Assembly (NCBI GenBank): GCA_019775845.1
Contig: JADQAV010000033.1
Location: 65,585-129,584 of the forward strand
Direction of reading: 5' to 3'
Origin: Myrmaecium sp. VS I D KN 1
Lineage: Eukaryota; Ascomycota; Dothideomycetes; Valsariales; Valsariaceae
DNA: 64,000 nucleotides
Under the pieces are notes generated by a model. That model did not search any database. It worked only from the letters and a program-made list of their open reading frames with translations, and was not told where the DNA came from. The position numbers were made by a program, and so were the translations under genes. Each line of letters begins with the position of its first letter. Position 1 is the first letter of the stretch. Positions 23,127 to 34,146 of this stretch are shown piece after piece.

Positions 23127-24806
23127 TGTCCGCTCAGACGCCGTGCATTTTCCTCGGAGTCTGGGGAACAGGCGGACCGGAGAAGAGAAAGTGCAGGAAA
23201 GGATTAAGTAGAAGAGGGCAGCATGGCAGCGAAAGAAGAGCAGAGAGCGTGAGTTGTTCGGCGGTGGCGGAGACTGAGAGCCATTACCACCAGAAAAGCC
23301 TTGGCAAGGCCTGGCCGAAGGTGGAAGACAAAGCTGCGACTAGGGAGGGCCAGGGGAGTGGCGTACGGTAAGTATAACGGTTTAGCACGTCAAGGTACTA
23401 GTAGGTACTCTAACGTCCATCTACAACTGAAACCTTCAATAATACATACCTACAGGCCAGGCCGATTGCCTCCCCAGTCGAAGGCCATATCTACAGTATT
23501 CACCTACAATGAAGGCATATACATACAATCAAAGTACCCGAGTACATACATAGATATCTGACCGTGCCTCACTCTCGACTTATCTACCTGGTAGGTCGGC
23601 AGGCGAGTACTTTATTAGACATGGATGTATGTACATGTAAGGTCGGCTGGGTGGCACCGCGGGTGCGGGACCTGGGCAGGTCGCCATGGATTCTACCAGG
23701 AGTCGGTGGCCGGGCTGCAGGAGCGCGCTTCATCGCCGGCTGCATCGGTCAACGCTGGCCGCATCCCGCATGTCCCTTTGCAGCTCCTCCGGACGCGATC
23801 ATAGGGTGACCATCGTAGTTTATAGCTCCTTCAACCCTACCCCCAAAGCATCTGCCCCTCAACTGTCCTCTCACTCGTCCATCCCGCCTTCGATCCCACT
23901 AACAGCTACCGAACTCTCCCCGGGCCAGCTGCATCCCAGACCGTCTGTGTCACACCTGTGGTCGTGATTGTGGTCGTGGCGATTCGGAGGAGCATCGCCG
24001 CGATCCAGGACCAACGGAGCCATCAATTCTCTGGCGCTCGGCCGCTGCGCGTCTCCCTTGCCAACCAGGCACGGTGCATCTATCGCATGTCGCTGGTCTG
24101 TTCGTCCCAGTGCAGCTTCCATCCCTTCTGACGGCAAGGAAGTCGAGTTCTACGGCAGGTCATTCCTGATTCCATCGCAGGCAGTGGAGGACGGTCAGCA
24201 AAGCAGCACCTCCCTCCCCTGGCCTGGACATCGTTCTGCCGCAAGCGACTTAATCGAGACGCGACGGGATCTCCCAGGTTTCCTTTCCTCTCTGCCTTTG
24301 TCACACGCGAACTCACTGCGACAGTGGTAATTTGTCCGAACCCTGTCCACCAGATCGCCTCCTCTCGCTCTGTTCATGCGCCTACGTTGGTAGGAGGTGG
24401 GAGTACACTGGGAGCTGAGCTGGGGTGGAGCTAACGTTGGCTACTCCTAGCACTAATCGCACATCATCTTTGCTGCTCCGTACAAGCACCGACGGTTTGA
24501 GAGTGGACGTCTCCACCGCCGCGTGCGTGCCAAGCCTCCCGGTTTCGAGGCTACATCGGCGGTTGGAGCAAGGCACGACCGCTCTGGAGTCCTCCATCTC
24601 CAGCGCGGTTGACGCTCTGAGAGCCCATCGATTGCCGGCAGCGCAATCCGTCCGCAACGCCCCTCCCATCCAAATCCATGCATCCGACCTCTGTCTCTGC
24701 GCGTCGCTCACCGCCTCCTCGCGATCGAGTTCCAACATGCGCTGGATGCTCCGCCGCATGAGCAACGCCTGTTACCGGCATTCTCTCTCGTCCCGCGGCC
24801 GTAGCT
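23127..24806. promoter_or_regulatory. Divergent intergenic region, HMT1-like/RTC1-like
   Basis: 1.68 kb between two divergent starts, so it holds both promoters and leaders. TACCTA/AGGTAC words are frequent at 23.38-23.60 kb. A short upstream frame beginning with ATG at 24737 overlaps the RTC1-like start. No recognisable protein gene. Confidence 0.5.
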
Positions 24807-27800
24807 ATGGCGGCTGATCACCGCTCTGCTGCCGCCAACACCTCCTCCCCCTCCATCCCCCCAGCCCCTCCTCTCCCGCCTACCAAGTATACCGCCTCGG
24901 CCAGGCACGCTTTCGCACGCTTCGTGACTCAGCCTTTCACCACATATGGCTCACGGCCAACCAGCGCCCAGGCAAACCGATCGGATGGGACCAGGGTATA
25001 TCCGTTGGCCCCACGGCTTCCGGGGTGAGTTATCCCCCTCTTTGCATCGGCCTGCGTGTCCAGACGTCTGCTACCCGGTCTATGTATGAGGCGTCGCTGC
25101 GGGCGAGTGGTTATTGCACACGCTATCTCCTCAAGCAGGCTCCTTCGGACAACACCGTTCTGGGATTGTTGCTGCCCGATATATAATTACTAACCACATA
25201 CCTTTCCCAGATTAAACTCGCTTTCATCTCAAGATGCAAGCCACAAAACCGGCCTGGAAATTACCGCACTGGACGTCAATCATGAAAGGACCCACGCCAT
25301 CCTCGCAGGTCGCGAAATACTCAAGACCGTCCGGGTTAGTGGGACGAAATGCACCGAGGAGGTCAATCTGCGTGCCGCGATGATAAGCTATGCCGCACAT
25401 GTTACCGCTGGTCAAGCTGCCTCAACGCGGAATCGCGAGGCCCTGGAAATACATGATGTGAAGTGGTCGCATGGCCAGTTCCATACGCATATTGCCACGG
25501 CAGCGACCAACGGCAAAATAATCCTTTACGATCTCAACCGTGCCGGGGTAGAATTGGCAAGGCTTCATGAGCACCACCGTCAAGTCCACAGATTAGCAGT
25601 CAATCCACACCAGGGAGCTCTTCTGTTGTCAGGGAGCCAAGATGGGACCGCGCGTCTTTGGGACTTGAGGAGCATGAGGAAAGACGTCATGTCATGTCCA
25701 AGCAAAGACAAGTTTTCGGGTCTTAGTGAAGGCGTGCGAGATGTGAGGTGGTCACCAACAGATGGAATGGAATTCGCCTTTGGCACAGATAACGGAACCA
25801 TTCAGCGGTGGGATTTCCGCTTCAATAAAGCGCCGAAGCTAAGAATTAGCGCTCATGACAAGATGTGTAGCACAATTGACTGGCACCCAGATGGGAAACA
25901 CCTCATGAGCGCCAGCGTTGACAAGACCGTTCGTATATGGGACTTCTCTACAGAGAGGCGAAGGCAAAAGCCTATCTGGGTATTGCGGACACCATATCCC
26001 ATCCACAATGCCCGGTGGCGGCCTCCGTGTTGGTCCTGGGACAACTCCGAATCAGGCGCATGGCAATGCACACAGCTGGCAACCTCCTATGACCGTGAAC
26101 ACACCGATGTACACCTGTGGGACTTTCGACGCCCTCATCTTCCTTTCAGAGAAGTCACAAGATTTTCGTCATGGACAGCTCCTACAGACATGCTCTGGCA
26201 CAGCCGCGATATACTTTGGAGCGTTGGACGAGAGGGCGTGTTCGCTCAGACAGACGTCCATTTTGCGCCCAAGGTAGTTGATAGACGAAATCTGCAGGCG
26301 CTCGCAATCTCTTCTACTGGTGAAATCAGTGCATTTGTTCAAAGACGACCGCACAACAGAGGCTCTAGCCTGGAATACGCAGAACCCGCTTACCTTGGTG
26401 ATAGCAGAGCCAAACGCAGCAGTCCTGAAAAGAGTAGTTTAGGTCGAAGCGAGGAAGATGATGGGATAGAAGAGAATTTCCTGAGTACGTCCTTTCAGAA
26501 CAGACATCACGGTAGAACAGCCAGCAACAGATCAACTAGATCTTTCGGCAGCACTCCGCCGGCGGAAGGGCCGTTAAAAGTGAAGCTGCTGAATGAGTCG
26601 TTGCAAGCGGAAGAGAATATCATGCAACCGAACCAAGTTGCTCTGCGCGGCGTGCTTCCCGGCGCAGTCAGCATCCCGGTGTTCACCTACCTCGCCCAGA
26701 AGTACAAGACTATTCCGCCACCGGAGTTTGCTACAATCGAGTCCAGCAGAGAAATCCAGCGCATCTTCAACCAGAACGCCGAATACGCGCAACGTGCCTC
26801 CCTCCACAGAGTCGCGCAGACGTGGAAGATACTTGGCCATATGACGGCTATCACTTTGAGGCGACAAATCGAGTTGCGCGTGCACAAGAAACCCGTTCAA
26901 AAGCGAAGAATACCTGATAAGCCGAAAGCCCTTCCTGTGGTGGGCGAATCTCCGACTCAAATGCCCGAGATACACGTTGTAAATCCGGCCGTGCGTGCTA
27001 TACAAGACGCTGACGGGGCAAGTAAGCCTTCGAGTATCATGGAAAGCTCTTCAAATGTCCCCACGCCTGTCGTGCGACCTCGTCACACCCTGGCCGCTCC
27101 CTCTGGCACGTCACAAGTCCCCCTTCCTGACCCCAGTCAAGACGAAGATCTCAGTCTACCACCCGCTATCACTGGCCCCCATTCTGGCGGTGAGCGAGCT
27201 GGATCATTATTGCCGCAAGCTGGACCCGTGTCGACACGCCCTGAATTCGATGGCCCGCATTGGTACAAATCTTCGGACAATCTGGAGGAACGTCGAGCTA
27301 TGGTGGGCAGCTATCGGGCTCAGCCTCGCGCGCCTTTGAGCTTGGAGCCCGCAGCCAGTTCTTACGCCATGGATATTGCCGCACCGCCTCCATTGGATCG
27401 ACACAACTCCGATGAGAGTTTTGCCATGTTCTCTGCATCTTCAGGTTCAGCCAGGGATGCGTCCGTGCCCAGCTCTTTTGCTAGTGGCCAGTCGCACCCG
27501 CAGAGTATGGCATCGATCCCGGAGAAATGGCAGTCATCTCTCGAATCGAGTGTGGAAAATCTGCCACCCGTGCCGGAGAGTGTCGTCAATTCAAGATTCA
27601 CGGGTATGAATGTTGTGAACAATCCGAGCACTTCATACGGCCAGTCATTTCAAGCGAGCTCTATCCACGGTGCAGCTAGGAGGCCCACTTCTCCAGAGAA
27701 GGGGTCCTTGTCTCCTAAGCAAAAGGATGAGAGCGGCGAGCCATCGAGTCTCGACAGGAGGGCCGAACAGGAAAAGGCCCTTCATGATATCGAGGCTTTG

Positions 27801-29258
27801 AAGCGTAACAATCAGCTGTTGCGACAAGATAGCTCCGAATCGGAGGCGAACATGAGTAGCAGGTGCAGTTACTCAGATATTTCACCATGGTCCGAGAATA
27901 TGGAGGCAAGTGGTACTATCGTGCCGGACGGCGCTGGGGAAGACCGTCGATCTTCCCTTGCATTCTACCAACCCGCCGTGAAGAACGAAACACCAAGTGC
28001 TCCAAGTACCTCGGAAAAGGACTCCGATGATAAGAATACGAAGTCGACCCCTGAGGAGTGGGAAGAAGAAGAGGAGGATCTGGAGGCGGGATCGGCTTTT
28101 TCTGCCATTCGGATGGTCGACGAAGCGATCAAATTTCACACGGTTTTCCTTTCCGACTCACAAGCTCCAGCGCTGTTCATACTGCTCCTTGCCCCCTTTC
28201 TCCCTCAACATTCTTCTCACATCCTGCCTGGCGCCCAGAAACTCCTCAACGCCTATGGAGAATACTTCTCGACCTTAGGCATGTCGCTGCAACAGATCAA
28301 AACCATCGTCAACACGGACCTCACCGGCCTTGCCTTCTGCGGCATCAACATCCTTCAAGCCGAAGCCATCCTCAGCACCTACCACACTCAACTACACTCG
28401 CTCTCGCTGTATAACGCCGCCGCCTCCCTGCGTCGCCTCGCCTACCCGTCCTACCCCTCGGTATACCAGCAGAACCTCAAAGACACCACTTTCGGCCTCC
28501 TCTGCCAGAGTTGCCGAAGCCCCATCCACAACCCCCGCGACAAGACGGTCTGCGAGACCTGCAAGACCCCGTCCGCGCCCTGCCCCATCTGCTGGCAGGA
28601 GCAACCGGCCTTCGAAGGCCCCGGCGCCAAGAAGAAGGCGGGCAAGCTCCGACGGCGCAGCATCAAAGCGGGCGCGCCCTCCCGCGGCGGATCCGTCTCG
28701 CACAGCAGGGAGGTATCGTCCACCCACATCGCGGCCGCCGGCGCGGATGCGGAGACGGATACGAATACGGACGCGGAGGAGGGCGAGACGAGCCCGAGCC
28801 CGAGCACGCCGACGCCGGCGCCGGCGCCGCTGCCGGTGCTGTGGAGCTGCTGCGCGCTCTGCGGGCACGGCGCGCACGCGGCCTGCCTGCACGCGTGGTT
28901 CGCGGACGCCGGGGCCGAGGGGGCGTGTCCGACGGACGGGTGCGTGTGCGACTGCGTGGCGGGCCGGCGGCGGGAGGAGAAGCTCCGGGCGGCGGAGGAG
29001 CGGAAGGCGGAGCGGGAGCGGGGGCGGGCGGTGAAGGGGGATGAGTGGCGGGTTGGGGAGAGCAGGGCGGTGGGTGGGGTAAGGGATGCGATGGCTGCTG
29101 CGGCTGCTGTTGCTGGTGCTTCTGGGGATGCGGTGGTGGCGGGGGCGGGGGCAGGGGCGACGTCGGTGTCGTCCGGGAGTGAGCCGCGGCCGGTGCCGAT
29201 GCCGTTGCAGAGGAAGGAGGAGCCGAGGCGGGTGAGGTTGTTGGAGCCGAGAGGTTGA
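24807..29258 (+). CDS. SEACAT/GATOR2 subunit RTC1/Sea2 (WDR24 family)
   Basis: RTC1/Sea2 is the fungal WDR24 counterpart, a WD40 plus RING-like subunit of the SEACAT (GATOR2) complex, which relieves inhibition of TORC1 at the vacuole in response to amino acids. Two exons, 24807..25024 and 25211..29258 (186-nt intron), encode 1,421 residues. The N-terminal segment AFARFVTQPFTTYG precedes WD40 repeats from about residue 90: KWSHGQFHTHIATAATNGKI, LLLSGSQDGTARLWDLRS, VRWSPTDGMEFAFGTDNGTI and HLMSASVDKTVRIWDFS are clear blades. The middle (about residues 420-1000) is Ser/Pro-rich and disordered. The C-terminus has paired cysteine motifs, CQSC..CETC..CPIC (from about residue 1170) and CALCGHGAHAACLHAW, forming the zinc-ribbon/RING module. 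About 80 low-complexity residues lie between the two zinc parts. The last 100 residues are Ala/Gly/Arg-rich and not conserved-looking. Confidence 0.9.
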
Positions 29259-29619
29259 GATGGGTTGGGTGGGAGGGGAGGTTTGCTTGTTTGCTGGGGT
29301 GGGAGGATCTTCGCTTTTGATTGTTTGATTTTTCGTTCTTCTCCTCTTGTAGATATGTATTGTTACTATACACGTACTGTACGTGCGGCACAGACAGGCC
29401 TACACAAGATTCAACCTTCTTCTCGAGTGATATATATTAATTTAGTTGGTCTGGTTTATATATCTAGGTAACATATATGCATGCATAAGGTACTCAATAT
29501 AGTACATGCTCAATCACTCGAGCGAACAAATACATAGCGCACCAACGACAACGAGTCCCCAACACGGCACGACAAACACACATCCCAAAAGAGAAAGAAA
29601 AGCAAAACACCCACCACCT
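29259..29619. other. Convergent 3' intergenic region
   Basis: 361 bp between the stop codons of two converging genes. AT-rich around 29.4-29.5 kb, as expected for polyadenylation regions on both strands. Nothing else seen. Confidence 0.5.
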
Positions 29620-30660
29620 TCACAACCTCCCCTTCCCCTCTCTCCTCTGCGCCCTCAACAACCCCACCACCTCCTCCCTCTCCCTAACCTCCACATCCCT
29701 CGGCACCCCCCCACGCTCAAACCTCACCAGCACCACCCGCCCGGGATCCCCCGCCGGCCTGTCCAAGCCCAACACCGCGCGACGCCTTGCGCTTCCACCC
29801 CCATCCCCATCCCCATCCTCCAGCACGCTGCCAAGCAGCGTTGGACAAATCACCTTCCTCCCCCACATCGGGCGTTCCGCAGGATCGTCGAGGAAGGCGA
29901 GCAGCGCGGCACGGTCGGCAGGGTCCGCCTGCGCCGCCCCGGGGACCGGAGGCGGAAGGAAGGGCGCGAGCAGCTGCAGCAGGTACGCCTGCGGGGGGTA
30001 GAGGACGATTTCGTTCCGCTGCGCGCGCTGGAGCCAGATGCTGGGCGGGAGGAAGGTGGCGGTGGTGTGCTCGATGCCGTTATCTGGCGTCGGCGTCGGG
30101 AGCGGGAGCGAGGGGGGCAGGAAGTACAGGTACATTTGCGTGACGAAGCGGGTGCGGATCGTGGGCGGGGTGAGCCAGGTCGTGAGCGGGTGAAGGCCGG
30201 CGGTGTCCGGGGTGGCGTTGTGCTGGGTGGAGAGCCAGGTCCGGAAGCGGAGCGCGTTGGTGTGGATGCGGGTGCGGCTACGGGTGAGGAGGGAGGGGGA
30301 CAGGTGCAGGGGTGCGTTGGTGGTGAGGGAGCGCGCGAGCAGGATCCCGCTTTCTTCGAAGGTTTCGCGGATCGCGGCGAGGCGGTGGGAGGGGGTGTCG
30401 TGGAGTGGGGTGGGGGTGGTGGTGGTTGGGGGGATGCCCGTGTCGTCGTCGTCGTCGTCGTCGCCGTCGTGGAAGCGGGAGAGGGTGCCGCCGGGGAAGA
30501 CGTGGGCGGAGGGGAAGGAGGTCGAGTGGCGGACGCGGTGGAGGAGGAGGATCTCGTTGGTGGGGGAGACCAGGATGACGCTGGCGCTGGGGCGGGGAGG
30601 GGAGGGGGTGGAGGCTTTCTTCGATGGGGCTTTGGTGGAGGTGGTGGTGGAGGTGGACAT
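29620..30660 (-). CDS. Nudix hydrolase, NUDT19-like
   Basis: A Nudix-fold pyrophosphohydrolase. The Nudix box is split: FPGGTLSR is followed by about 35 inserted residues, including a run of seven Asp, before RLAAIRETFEESGILLAR, which carries the metal-binding REXXEE core. This split arrangement is a hallmark of the NUDT19 group, whose studied members hydrolyse CoA and acyl-CoA in peroxisomes. Further family-like segments are LTTWLTPPTIRTRFVTQMYL and the C-terminal RRAVLGLD region. The ATG at 30660 (MSTSTTTSTKA, 346 residues) was chosen just before the conserved domain. The frame stays open upstream with further ATGs at 30885 and 31020, and the segment between is basic and hydrophobic, so a longer, organelle-targeted form is possible. 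The tail ends in GRL, at best a weak peroxisomal signal. Substrate unproven. Confidence 0.82.
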   Translation of the reverse strand: MSTSTTTSTKAPSKKASTPSPPRPSASVILVSPTNEILLLHRVRHSTSFPSAHVFPGGTLSRFHDGDDDDDDDTGIPPTTTTPTPLHDTPSHRLAAIRETFEESGILLARSLTTNAPLHLSPSLLTRSRTRIHTNALRFRTWLSTQHNATPDTAGLHPLTTWLTPPTIRTRFVTQMYLYFLPPSLPLPTPTPDNGIEHTTATFLPPSIWLQRAQRNEIVLYPPQAYLLQLLAPFLPPPVPGAAQADPADRAALLAFLDDPAERPMWGRKVICPTLLGSVLEDGDGDGGGSARRRAVLGLDRPAGDPGRVVLVRFERGGVPRDVEVREREEVVGLLRAQRREGKGRL

Positions 30661-31235
30661 GCTGCGACGAGGACGCTGGACGCCGGACGGCTGCCGGAGG
30701 TGACTGTGGTGCCCCTTGGCCTGTGGTTGAAAGCAGCGCTTCTGGTGGTGGTGGTGATAACGAGCGAACACGCACGGTAGCAGGATCCCTTGCTGTGCCT
30801 GTCCGGTGAGCAATGTGAAGCTGGGACGGATGGCGAGGTGAACTGGCACAGGAAGAAGCCAGTAAGCAGCGGTGGAGGTTGTCATGGCAGCCCAGATCCG
30901 AGCAGTTTGCCTCCTGTTATCACCTAAGGACCGGGGATGTGAGGAAAACGCGGGGAAAGCTGGGGGCGGGCCGAGGTTGAAGCTTGGGCCGCACCTTGCA
31001 GATCGCTTATCATCATGCATACATACTGTAGTACTTTTGTGACCTCGTTAATCAATCCAAGTGCACATGAAGGTATTTGGAAAAGGATGTACAGGTATTT
31101 CGATCTTCAACGACCGTACAGTGATGTTGTCACATTGGATTCTACTCAAGAGTATCCTGTCCCAAAGCCAAATACGTAACTCGTAAACTGCGACCCCAAC
31201 AACGCCGTCCCAATCCAAAGCACTTTTGGTTTCAT

Positions 31236-33108
31236 CTAAGAGTAGAGCTTCTTGTCGAAGCTGTGGAGGCCGTGGACGTTACCCTCGGCCTGAGCGCTGA
31301 CGGTACGGAGCTCGAACCTGACAGTGCCGTTCTCAACGCCCTGGTGAAGCTCCTCAATGCTCTTGACACCAATGTCCTGGAGAGAGTGCTGCACACCGGC
31401 CATGAGGTAAGGAACGAACTTGGTCACAGACCCCCGGTCGAGGACGGAACCGGAAACACCCTGCGCGACAAGGAGGCGGTCTCCCTCGGAGAAGTAGCGG
31501 GCGGTACCGGCGTTGCTAGCCTTGGCATCCTTGCTTCCAGCGCCGGCCTTCTTGTCCTCCATGGCGTCGATGCTGCCCATACCACGGTAAGCCTTGACGA
31601 GCTGACCCTCGCGGCTGACAAAGTACTGGCCGGGGGATTCGGTAGTACCAGCAAGAAGACCGCCCATCATGACAGTGCTGGCACCCATGGCGAGACCCTT
31701 CACGATGTGGCCGACGTTCTGGATACCACCGTCAGCAATGCAAGGCACGCCGAAGCGCCTGGCAAAGGAGGTGACGCTGTGCACGGAAGCGGCCTGGGGA
31801 CGACCGACAGCCATAACCTCCTGGGTGATACACGCGCTACCGCTGCCCATACCGATACGGAGACCATCAACACCGGCGGCGATGAGAGCAGCAGCCTGTT
31901 CACGGGTCACGACGTTTCCGCCGATGACATCAAGGTCGGGGTAGGTCTCCTTGATGTACTTGATCATCTCGATCTGGTACATGCTGTTACCCTGGCTGCT
32001 GTCGAGGATGACAATGTCCAGTCCAGCGTCAACGAGCTTCTGGAGACGGATCTTATCCTCAGGACGGGTGCCGATGGCGGCAGCGGAGATCAGCTGCTTA
32101 GAGTCGGGAAGCTTGGAGGCCAGGGGGTAGTTGAGGTTCTTCATCAAATCGGAGCGAGCAAGCAGAGCAGTCAAGTTCCCTTGCTCGTCGACGATGGGCA
32201 GCTTTCCCTTCTTCGACTTGCTCAGAAGCTCATTGGCCTCCTTCAAAGTGATACCGACGTTGGCGGTAACGAGATCAGTGGACATGACTGCAGTGACAGG
32301 GTCGTCGAGTTTGTCATGGAACTGAACATCCCGGGGAGTGATGATACCGATAAGCTTGGAGCGGAGAGTGCCAGCCTCTGTATGACTCAAGTCAGTAACT
32401 GTGGCCTGACGGAAATTCTTGCATGTGCGGAATGGAAGTTTCTCAGAACGATATATTTCTCCACAGAACGACGGAATCGTTGCGGATGAACGAAAGTTAT
32501 AGATAATAATTGAAACATCACAGGAACATAGTGTGGTGGCATTCCAGGCGGTGACTCACCAGTAACGGGGAAACCACCAAAACCCCACTTCTCCTTCAGA
32601 GCCTTGGCCTCGCCGACGGTTGTCGTGGGAGAGATGACGACAGGGTCGAGGATAAAGCCGTTCTCGTATCTCTTGACTTTGCGGACCATCTCGGCCTGCT
32701 CGTCGGGAGAGCAGTTGTGGTGGATGACACCGAGACCACCGAGCAGAGCCATGTGAATGGCCATGGAATGCTCAGTGACGGTATCCATGGGAGAAGAAAG
32801 GAACGGAGTCTTCAAGCTGATGCGCTTGGTGATGGGGGTATCAAGAGTGACGGCGCTCGCAGGGAAGCCTGAGCATCTTCGCGTTAACTCAAAACTGTTT
32901 CGGACGAGCACCTGCAGTTTCGAGGGTGTATACCAATGTAGCCGGGGAGAATGAGGAAATCGTTGTAGGTCAGGCCTCCGTTGAGCTTGGAGTCAACCAA
33001 AGTCTTCGCGTCGATGCCATCGCGCTCGGGGTACTCGTTCTTCAAGACGTCCAAAGCGGTCTTGAAGTCAAGGGCGTCGGCCTGGGAAAAGCCGCTGGTA
33101 GCAGGCAT
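31236..33108 (-). CDS. Inosine-5'-monophosphate dehydrogenase
   Basis: Catalyses NAD-dependent oxidation of IMP to XMP, the committed step of guanine nucleotide synthesis, in the cytosol as a tetramer. Three exons, 32934..33108, 32560..32868 and 31236..32377 (introns of 65 and 182 nt), give 541 residues. The N-terminus contains [16 protein letters not shown], then [24 protein letters not shown]-pair regulatory insert (about residues 120-235) includes [10 protein letters not shown] and [19 protein letters not shown]. The active-site loop [11 protein letters not shown] carries the catalytic Cys (about residue 341). [20 protein letters not shown], the [10 protein letters not shown] segment and the mobile flap near AQGVSGSV are all present. 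Nothing suggests a drug-resistant variant; the Tyr of the YRGMGS motif is the ordinary residue. The gene is in tandem with the Nudix gene and divergent from the IQGAP gene. The 182-nt second intron is longer than most here. Confidence 0.97.
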
Positions 33109-34142
33109 TATGAAATAGAGAGAAAGATAGTTGGAAGGAAGTAGATGGGTATATAGAAGCGACAGAGAGAAGAAACGACGAGCCTGGACTTGGGAAAGTT
33201 GACCGTCGGGGTAAAGGCACCAGCTTTCCCAAGAAGAAGAAAAAGTAGAAAATGGGCCGACCACGGCGAAGATTTTATTAGGGCGGCAGGCGGGCTGGAC
33301 CCTGAATTTGGTGAAGATCACGTGCAGCGATGGGCGCCAAGGCGGTCGGGACTTCGTCGACTTATCTTATCTCTCATCCATCTCGATCTCATCCACCGGG
33401 CCACCTCACGGCCCACTGCTGGTTTCCCCAGACACACGCCGGCCTTGAGAGGACCAAAATTGCGAGTCGTACAGTGCGTGAATGAGGTAAGCAGTATTTA
33501 GGGCAAACTCTATGTATGCATGTTTACGCAGTGCAAGAGAAAGTACAAGCAGTCTATGCGCGTCGTCCTTATGCAGCTCCCTGGCATTATTTCTCCACTA
33601 CTACGGTGAATGTAAATCGATGTAAGTAGCATGTTCATCTGTTGAATTGATGCAGTACATTTTTATATATATACCTCAGTGCCCAAACATTTGTCTCCAT
33701 CTGGAGCTGTGGGAGAGAGCTGAAACGGAAAGGCGGTGTGGCAGGTGATCTGTTGTGACGACCATTTCTGCCGCGGCCATGTAAACAACCCACATCGTGT
33801 GCTCTGTTCACCCACCACCCAACCCCTCCGGTGCTCACCACCCCCAAACGTGCCCATCCCCCACGTCCGCCTTCGATCCTCCAGCGGCTCGTCCGTTCGT
33901 CTTTCGTTTCTCCTCCGGTTTCGAGGCGCGACTTCTTCTGTCTGGTGCGGGCGCATCCATTCCAAAGCGGGGCGAACAACAAAGCGTCCTCAGGCGTCTG
34001 CAGCACGGTCAGACCTTGGGCCTCGACGATTCGTCGACACACCTGTCTATATCTACGTACTCACTCGACCGACCCATAGACTGACCGGCCTTGTATCACG
34101 TATGCCGTCGCAATCTCCAGCCTCGACTTTACCCTTCCGACA
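33109..34142. promoter_or_regulatory. Divergent intergenic region, IMPDH/IQGAP
   Basis: 1.03 kb between divergent starts. The IQGAP side is pyrimidine-rich and carries a 14-codon upstream frame whose stop overlaps the main start codon. No other gene was recognised. Confidence 0.55.
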
Positions 34143-34146
34143 ATGA
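34102..34146 (+). promoter_or_regulatory. uORF overlapping the IQGAP start codon
   Basis: ATG at 34102 opens a frame encoding MPSQSPASTLPFRQ, and its TGA overlaps the main ATG as ATGA (34143-34146). The uORF start has a C at -3 (weak), while the main start has an A at -3. Leaky scanning, or termination followed by short-range reinitiation, is therefore plausible. Whether the transcript includes the uORF start is unknown. Confidence 0.5.

Noticed and set aside
28330-29391. Arg/Pro-rich open frames on both strands over the end of the RTC1-like gene
   Set aside because: They arise from the GC-rich third of that exon; only the zinc-motif frame is protein-like.
29506-30780. 424-codon plus-strand frame over the Nudix gene
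   Set aside because: Gly/Val/Arg-rich shadow with no start context or domain; the minus strand has the Nudix motif.
31263-32489. 408-codon open frame antisense to IMP dehydrogenase
   Set aside because: It mirrors the IMPDH exons frame for frame and reads as Leu/Val/Asp/Gly-rich sequence with no domain. Strong codon bias of the real gene keeps the antisense frame open.
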